DNA of 10,888 bases from Mageeibacillus sp. UBA1255. Lineage in GTDB: Bacteria > Bacillota > Clostridia > UBA1212 > UBA1255. Each line of letters opens with the position of its first letter. The first letter of the stretch is position 1. The stretch covers positions 1 through 10,888 of the forward strand of contig DBVV01000085.1 in assembly GCA_002308795.1 (NCBI GenBank), given 5' to 3'. Shown here piece by piece: positions 8,212 to 10,888 of this stretch. The notes beneath the pieces are model-generated. The model had not been told where the DNA came from, did no database searches, and saw only the letters and a list, made by a program, of their open reading frames with translations. A program made the position numbers and the translations under genes.

Positions 8212-9039
8212 TCAATAATAATCGACACGTCTGGTTTTGTTAAAGACCGGCGGGTAGATATTGTCCGCCGGGTCGATGCCTGCCAGGCGGCAGACGGCAT
8301 CGTGGCTGCGGGCGCACAGGTCATTGTCCGCGTCTTTTCCTAAGAGCGACGGATCGGCGTAGAGGGGCGTTCCGATGTTCAGTGTGAACAATGCCGTCTG
8401 CCTGAAAATATGTTTTCTTATCCACCCCGGCTCGCGGTACGAGAACGCCATGGGAAGCAGCGGTTTATCGGACCGGCGGGCAATATACGCGGTGCCTCGT
8501 TTGAACGGTCTTATAGGCTGATAAAATTCCCACATGCTGCCTTCGGAATAGATCTGCAGCCAGTCGCCCGAATCGAGCAGGCCATCTATTGCCTTAAGCT
8601 GTGCGGACGTTGCTGCCGGGCCGGTGTCGGGAATGGGTATCCCGCCTATCAGCCGCATATTTTTACCGTTTTCGCCCCTTACGTTCGGCGCCCATATAAG
8701 TACGTACGGTTTGTGAGGCAAAAGCGCTGATCTTATTGCCAGAAAGTCCCACAGATGTACGTGATTGGAGCATAATACGGCGCCGTTTTTCAGTTCATCT
8801 GCGTATTTATCCAGGTTTTCCCTGCCTTTTACTTTCAGTCCGAGGCGCAGTCGCGTGAGCGGAAATACGATCAGCCTGAGGAGTACGTTGAACAGCTTTC
8901 TTTTGCGCATGAACGATGGGGTCTTATCTACGTAAGGGTATGCAGCGTCAAAGACTGTTCCGTCGTTCTTTTTTACGATCAGGTAGTGGCTGTCCGTGTA
9001 TTCGGGGAAAGGGTATTTTGTGGGTCTCGGGTCAAACAT
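8212..9039 (-). CDS. 1-acyl-sn-glycerol-3-phosphate acyltransferase-like protein (PlsC family)
   Basis: A 275-residue acyltransferase of the PlsC/LPLAT superfamily, which transfers acyl chains to lysophosphatidic acid or related acceptors at the inner face of the membrane. The HX4D catalytic motif is present as NHVHLWD (92-98; His93 and Asp98). Motif II-like residues surround 'GGIPIPD' (132-138). 'YSEGSMW' (164-170) supplies the EGS acceptor-binding motif, and 'LLPMAFS' (194-200) matches the last motif. A short hydrophobic stretch (about 50-60) may associate with the membrane. An earlier in-frame ATG at 9069 was rejected because AAGGAAGAG (9043-9051, reading leftwards) places a ribosome site just before the ATG at 9039. 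It is slightly longer than typical PlsC because of about 40 N-terminal residues without recognised motifs. It lies 47 bp after the GH43 gene and 59 bp before the peptidase gene, so it is probably in the same transcript. The exact acyl acceptor is unknown. Confidence 0.9.
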   Translation of the reverse strand: MFDPRPTKYPFPEYTDSHYLIVKKNDGTVFDAAYPYVDKTPSFMRKRKLFNVLLRLIVFPLTRLRLGLKVKGRENLDKYADELKNGAVLCSNHVHLWDFLAIRSALLPHKPYVLIWAPNVRGENGKNMRLIGGIPIPDTGPAATSAQLKAIDGLLDSGDWLQIYSEGSMWEFYQPIRPFKRGTAYIARRSDKPLLPMAFSYREPGWIRKHIFRQTALFTLNIGTPLYADPSLLGKDADNDLCARSHDAVCRLAGIDPADNIYPPVFNKTRRVDYY

Positions 9040-9086
9040 ATTCTCTTCCTTTTTATTACGTGCAGTCAATTATTCTTTGTCCGGTC

Positions 9087-10340
9087 TTAGTTAATACTGA
9101 ACGTGCGTACATCCATGTCGCCTTCAAAGAGAAGCCAGACTGTCTGGCATCCGGAGATGCTTTTTTCGAGTTTCGCCGAAAATGCCTCTATTTCGCCGTT
9201 TAAGGCGTTTACGTCTGCGGATGCTATCTTACCTTCCCTTTGCGTCATAAGCGTGATCCTGCCCTTTCCAGAGGCCTTCACGGTGATCCTGGAGGCGCCA
9301 GAGCCCAGGTCTGCCGTTCTGAACTCCGCCCATGCCTCAGTCCAGTTCCCTCCTCCGCAGCCTGTTAGCATTTCTCTGCCGGGTCTTAGCGGATCCGGAG
9401 CGATGAACAGGCTGCCTTTCATGCGGGATGCGCATGATGCCTCGATCTCTTCAGATGCGTTAAGCGGCTTCCCTGCTCCGTTCGACGTCATCGGTACTTC
9501 CGGGATCGACCCGTCTTCCAGCACGGTGATCGGTTCTGCGCATACTCTGCGGCAAGCCTGGCAGTTTTGCGATGAGCGGTGGTAGAACACGAACCAGCGC
9601 CCTTTGTAAAACTGTATCGAGCCGTGGTCGTTCCACGTGGAAGGGTCGCAATATGTGTTGTCAATTATCACTCCGCCTTTTTTGTACGGTCCGAGCGGTG
9701 AATCCGCGACTGCGTACGAGAGGCACGTGGCGCGTCCTCTCGATATGTCGGTGTAGACGATATAATACAGCGAGCCGATCTTGCGCATTGACGCTCCCTC
9801 GTGAAAGCCATGTTCCTGCTCGGTCAATATATTGTCCGTGATCGTGTCCGCGTCAAGTTCGTACATATTGTCCCTGAGTTTCGCGCCTCTTAAATGGAAC
9901 TGGCCCCATAAATAGTACGCGCTTCCGTCGTCGTCAACGAATATCGCGGGGTCTATCCCGTTTCCGTCTGCGCCCGTGATCCTGTGTGCTTCTCCGTACG
10001 GTCCTTCCGGCTTTTCGGCAACAGCTGCCGCTTCGAATGCGTTGCTTCCGCACATATACAGGTAGTATTTCCCGTCTTTATGTATCATATCCGGCGCGTA
10101 CAGCACTGCCTCCGGCGCCCATGGTATGCATTTTTCTCCGGGCCTGTTGGTGTATACAGCTCCGTGATCGATCCAGTTTTCGAGTTCCGGATCGTCCGTC
10201 GACCATATATGTATCTCCTTGCTGCAGTAGTCTTTGCTGCCGCTTACGTCCGTCGAGCCGACAATATACAGCCGCCCGTCCGGCATCACGTGTGCTTCGG
10301 CGTCTGCCATAAAAAATGTTCTCGGTAGCAATGGATTCAT
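9087..10340 (-). CDS. Glycoside hydrolase family 43 protein with C-terminal CBM6-like domain
   Basis: A protein of 417 residues with the five-bladed beta-propeller pattern of GH43, a family of inverting arabinofuranosidases, xylosidases and related enzymes acting on plant polysaccharide side chains. The three acidic catalytic positions can be placed: Asp13 in 'MADAEAHVMPDG' (base), Asp130 in 'GNGIDPAIFVDDDG' (pKa modulator) and Glu181 in 'FHEGASM' (acid). 'WAPE' (74-77) and 'NDHGSIQFYKGRWFVFYHRSS' (within 237-257) are typical propeller motifs. Residues about 295-417 look like a CBM6-type beta-sandwich ('AEFRTADLGSGASRITVKASG', then 'TVWLLFEGDMDVRTF'). There is no signal peptide, so it probably acts on imported oligosaccharides. 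The ribosome site is weak (GCAGAGA). Another Met at residue 11 would remove the first propeller strand, so the longer start is kept. It is the first gene after the - strand promoter. Family assignment is firm; substrate is not. Confidence 0.93.
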   Translation of the reverse strand: MNPLLPRTFFMADAEAHVMPDGRLYIVGSTDVSGSKDYCSKEIHIWSTDDPELENWIDHGAVYTNRPGEKCIPWAPEAVLYAPDMIHKDGKYYLYMCGSNAFEAAAVAEKPEGPYGEAHRITGADGNGIDPAIFVDDDGSAYYLWGQFHLRGAKLRDNMYELDADTITDNILTEQEHGFHEGASMRKIGSLYYIVYTDISRGRATCLSYAVADSPLGPYKKGGVIIDNTYCDPSTWNDHGSIQFYKGRWFVFYHRSSQNCQACRRVCAEPITVLEDGSIPEVPMTSNGAGKPLNASEEIEASCASRMKGSLFIAPDPLRPGREMLTGCGGGNWTEAWAEFRTADLGSGASRITVKASGKGRITLMTQREGKIASADVNALNGEIEAFSAKLEKSISGCQTVWLLFEGDMDVRTFSIN

Positions 10341-10358
10341 TTTTATCTCTGCCGTTCC

Positions 10359-10372
10359 GGGCTGCTTAGCCC
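10359..10372 (-). promoter_or_regulatory. Small GC hairpin in the GH43 mRNA leader
   Basis: GGGCT (10359-10363) and AGCCC (10368-10372) form a perfect 5-bp stem with a 4-nt loop, starting 19 nt upstream of the GH43 ATG. It has no following U-run, so it is not an intrinsic terminator. It could affect ribosome access, since the GH43 Shine-Dalgarno is weak, but a stem this short may also be chance. Confidence 0.3.
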
Positions 10373-10400
10373 TTTCGTTCCTTTCTTTCAGTGCACCTGT

Positions 10401-10413
10401 GTACGCGGCGTAC
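10401..10413. promoter_or_regulatory. Perfect palindrome GTACGC-G-GCGTAC in the GH43 leader, operator candidate
   Basis: A 13-bp perfect palindrome (6-bp arms around a single G) lies about 30-40 bp downstream of the predicted transcription start of the GH43 operon. Its half-site GCGTAC recurs at 10431-10436. The layout would suit a dimeric repressor such as LacI or GntR family proteins, which commonly control glycosidase operons, but no regulator gene is in the window. Confidence 0.4.
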
Positions 10414-10450
10414 TTTGCGTGCTTGAGCAGGCGTACTTTACGTGCTTAAG
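10408..10450. repeat. Imperfect 20-bp direct repeat with 23-bp period
   Basis: Copies at 10408-10427 (GCGTACTTTGCGTGCTTGAG) and 10431-10450 (GCGTACTTTACGTGCTTAAG) match at 18 of 20 positions, separated by CAG. The first copy overlaps the right arm of the 13-bp palindrome, and the second copy runs into the predicted -10 region. The spacing of about two helical turns would put repeated protein-binding sites on one DNA face. Confidence 0.7.
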
Positions 10451-10477
10451 TATATAGAGAAACCGGTTGAATTTCAA
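10449..10477 (-). promoter_or_regulatory. Putative sigma70/SigA-type promoter for the GH43-PlsC-M3 operon
   Basis: Read on the - strand: TTGAAA (10477-10472, 5 of 6 to consensus), a 17-bp spacer, then TATACT (10454-10449, 5 of 6). The spacer contains the palindrome AACCGGTT (10461-10468), and the -35 lies in a second palindrome, TTGAATTTCAA on the + strand (10467-10477); both could be regulator sites. The predicted start near 10442 gives a leader of about 100 nt that holds the direct repeat, the operator candidate and the hairpin. Confidence 0.6.
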
Positions 10478-10485
10478 GTATACAC

Positions 10486-10888
10486 TTTCGGCAGAATCAA
10501 GGAGGTGGATTGCACGGCCGAAATCCCTCCTTTGATCGTTTTCGGCCGTATCGAAGAGGTGTATCGCACGGCCGAAATCCAGCCTTTAATCGTTTTCGGC
10601 CGTATCAAAAAGGTGTATCGCACGGCCGAATTCCTGCCTTTGATCACTTTCGGCCGTATCGAAGAGGCGGAACGTACGGCCGAATTCCTGCCTTTGATCT
10701 TTTTCGGCCGTATCAAAGAGGTGTATCGCACGGCCGAAATTCTTCCCTTGATCACTTTCGGCCGTATCAAAAAGGTGTATCGCACGGCCGAAATCCAGCC
10801 TTTGATCTTTTTCGGCCGTATCGATGAGGCAGAACGCACGGCCGAAATCCTGCCTTTGATCATTTTCGGCCGTATCAAAGAAGTGTAT
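10486..10888. repeat. 54-bp tandem repeat array with alternating inverted-repeat arms (7 units plus a decayed half unit)
   Basis: Units start at 10513, 10567, 10621, 10675, 10729, 10783 and 10837, each exactly 54 bp apart; the last is cut by the window end after 52 bp. A decayed half unit (10486-10512) begins the array. Each unit is ACGGCCGAAA, a 16-nt segment, TTTCGGCCGT and an 18-nt segment. The arms' core ACGGCCGAA and its complement are invariant in all seven copies, while most changes fall in the two segments between arms. Because the arms are complementary, each can pair with its left or right neighbour, giving hairpins with loops of 16 or 18 nt. Translations on both strands stay mostly open because 54 is a multiple of 3, but the + frame stops in unit 6. 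I see no gene in these 400 bp. Confidence 0.93.

Noticed and set aside
9040..9069. Longer start for the acyltransferase
   Set aside because: AAGGAAGAG at 9043-9051 lies within the extension and is well placed for the ATG at 9039.
10341..10448. Riboswitch in the GH43 leader
   Set aside because: The leader of about 100 nt has direct repeats and one small stem, but no conserved aptamer core or terminator/antiterminator pair that I can recognise.
10510..10827. Open frame of 105 codons on the + strand through the array, preceded by AAGGAGGT at 10499-10506
   Set aside because: The ribosome site is only 3 nt from a TTG start, the frame stops in unit 6 while the array continues, and unit differences are largely amino-acid-changing. 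The site is part of the decayed repeat half unit.
10474..10878. Open frame of 134 codons on the - strand through the 54-bp array (repeating IRPK.IKG.ISAVR peptide)
   Set aside because: Period 54 is divisible by 3, so any stop-free unit stays open by construction. Conservation follows the inverted arms, not codon positions, and the frame runs through the GH43 promoter.
10486..10888. CRISPR array
   Set aside because: The whole 54 bp is repeated with small changes; there are no unique spacers and no cas genes.

Overview
The window looks like chromosomal DNA of a low-to-mid GC Gram-positive anaerobe, most plausibly an uncultured gut or rumen Clostridia (Bacillota). The reasons are a near-perfect AAGGAGGT Shine-Dalgarno before the peptidase gene, a Lys-rich lipoprotein signal, the mix of cytoplasmic carbohydrate-active enzymes with an M3 oligopeptidase, and GC that looks close to 50% in genes. 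The taxonomic guess is inference; no rRNA or other marker gene is present.

There are two inward-facing gene groups, each preceded by a repeat array. On the + strand, a degenerate 7-bp repeat array (5-130) runs directly into a sigma70/SigA-like promoter. This is followed by a Na+/phosphate-cotransporter-family protein with a PhoU-like tail (225-1982), a 1043-residue exported lipoprotein of unknown function (2010-5141) and a cytoplasmic TIM-barrel protein resembling glycoside hydrolases (5212-6474). On the - strand, reading inwards from the right end, a promoter at 10449-10477 and a leader rich in palindromes and direct repeats precede a GH43-type glycosidase (9087-10340), a PlsC-type acyltransferase (8212-9039) and an M3 oligoendopeptidase (6467-8152). 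The two groups converge and their last codons overlap by 8 bp at 6467-6474, with no obvious intrinsic terminator.

The right end (10486 to beyond 10888) is a gene-free array of exactly 54-bp repeats. Each unit carries a 10-bp inverted repeat whose GC core is invariant in every copy, and adjacent arms can pair in two alternative registers.

Functionally, the lipoprotein has at least one carbohydrate-binding-like beta-sandwich, the TIM-barrel protein and the GH43 enzyme lack signal peptides, and the M3 peptidase is intracellular. This suggests surface binding or processing of a carbohydrate followed by cytoplasmic hydrolysis, but no sugar transporter lies in the window and the substrate is unknown. 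I do not see a defence, mobile or secretion system here. The most unusual items are the 54-bp hairpin array, the unrecognised lipoprotein/TIM-barrel pair, and the repeat-rich leader of the GH43 operon.
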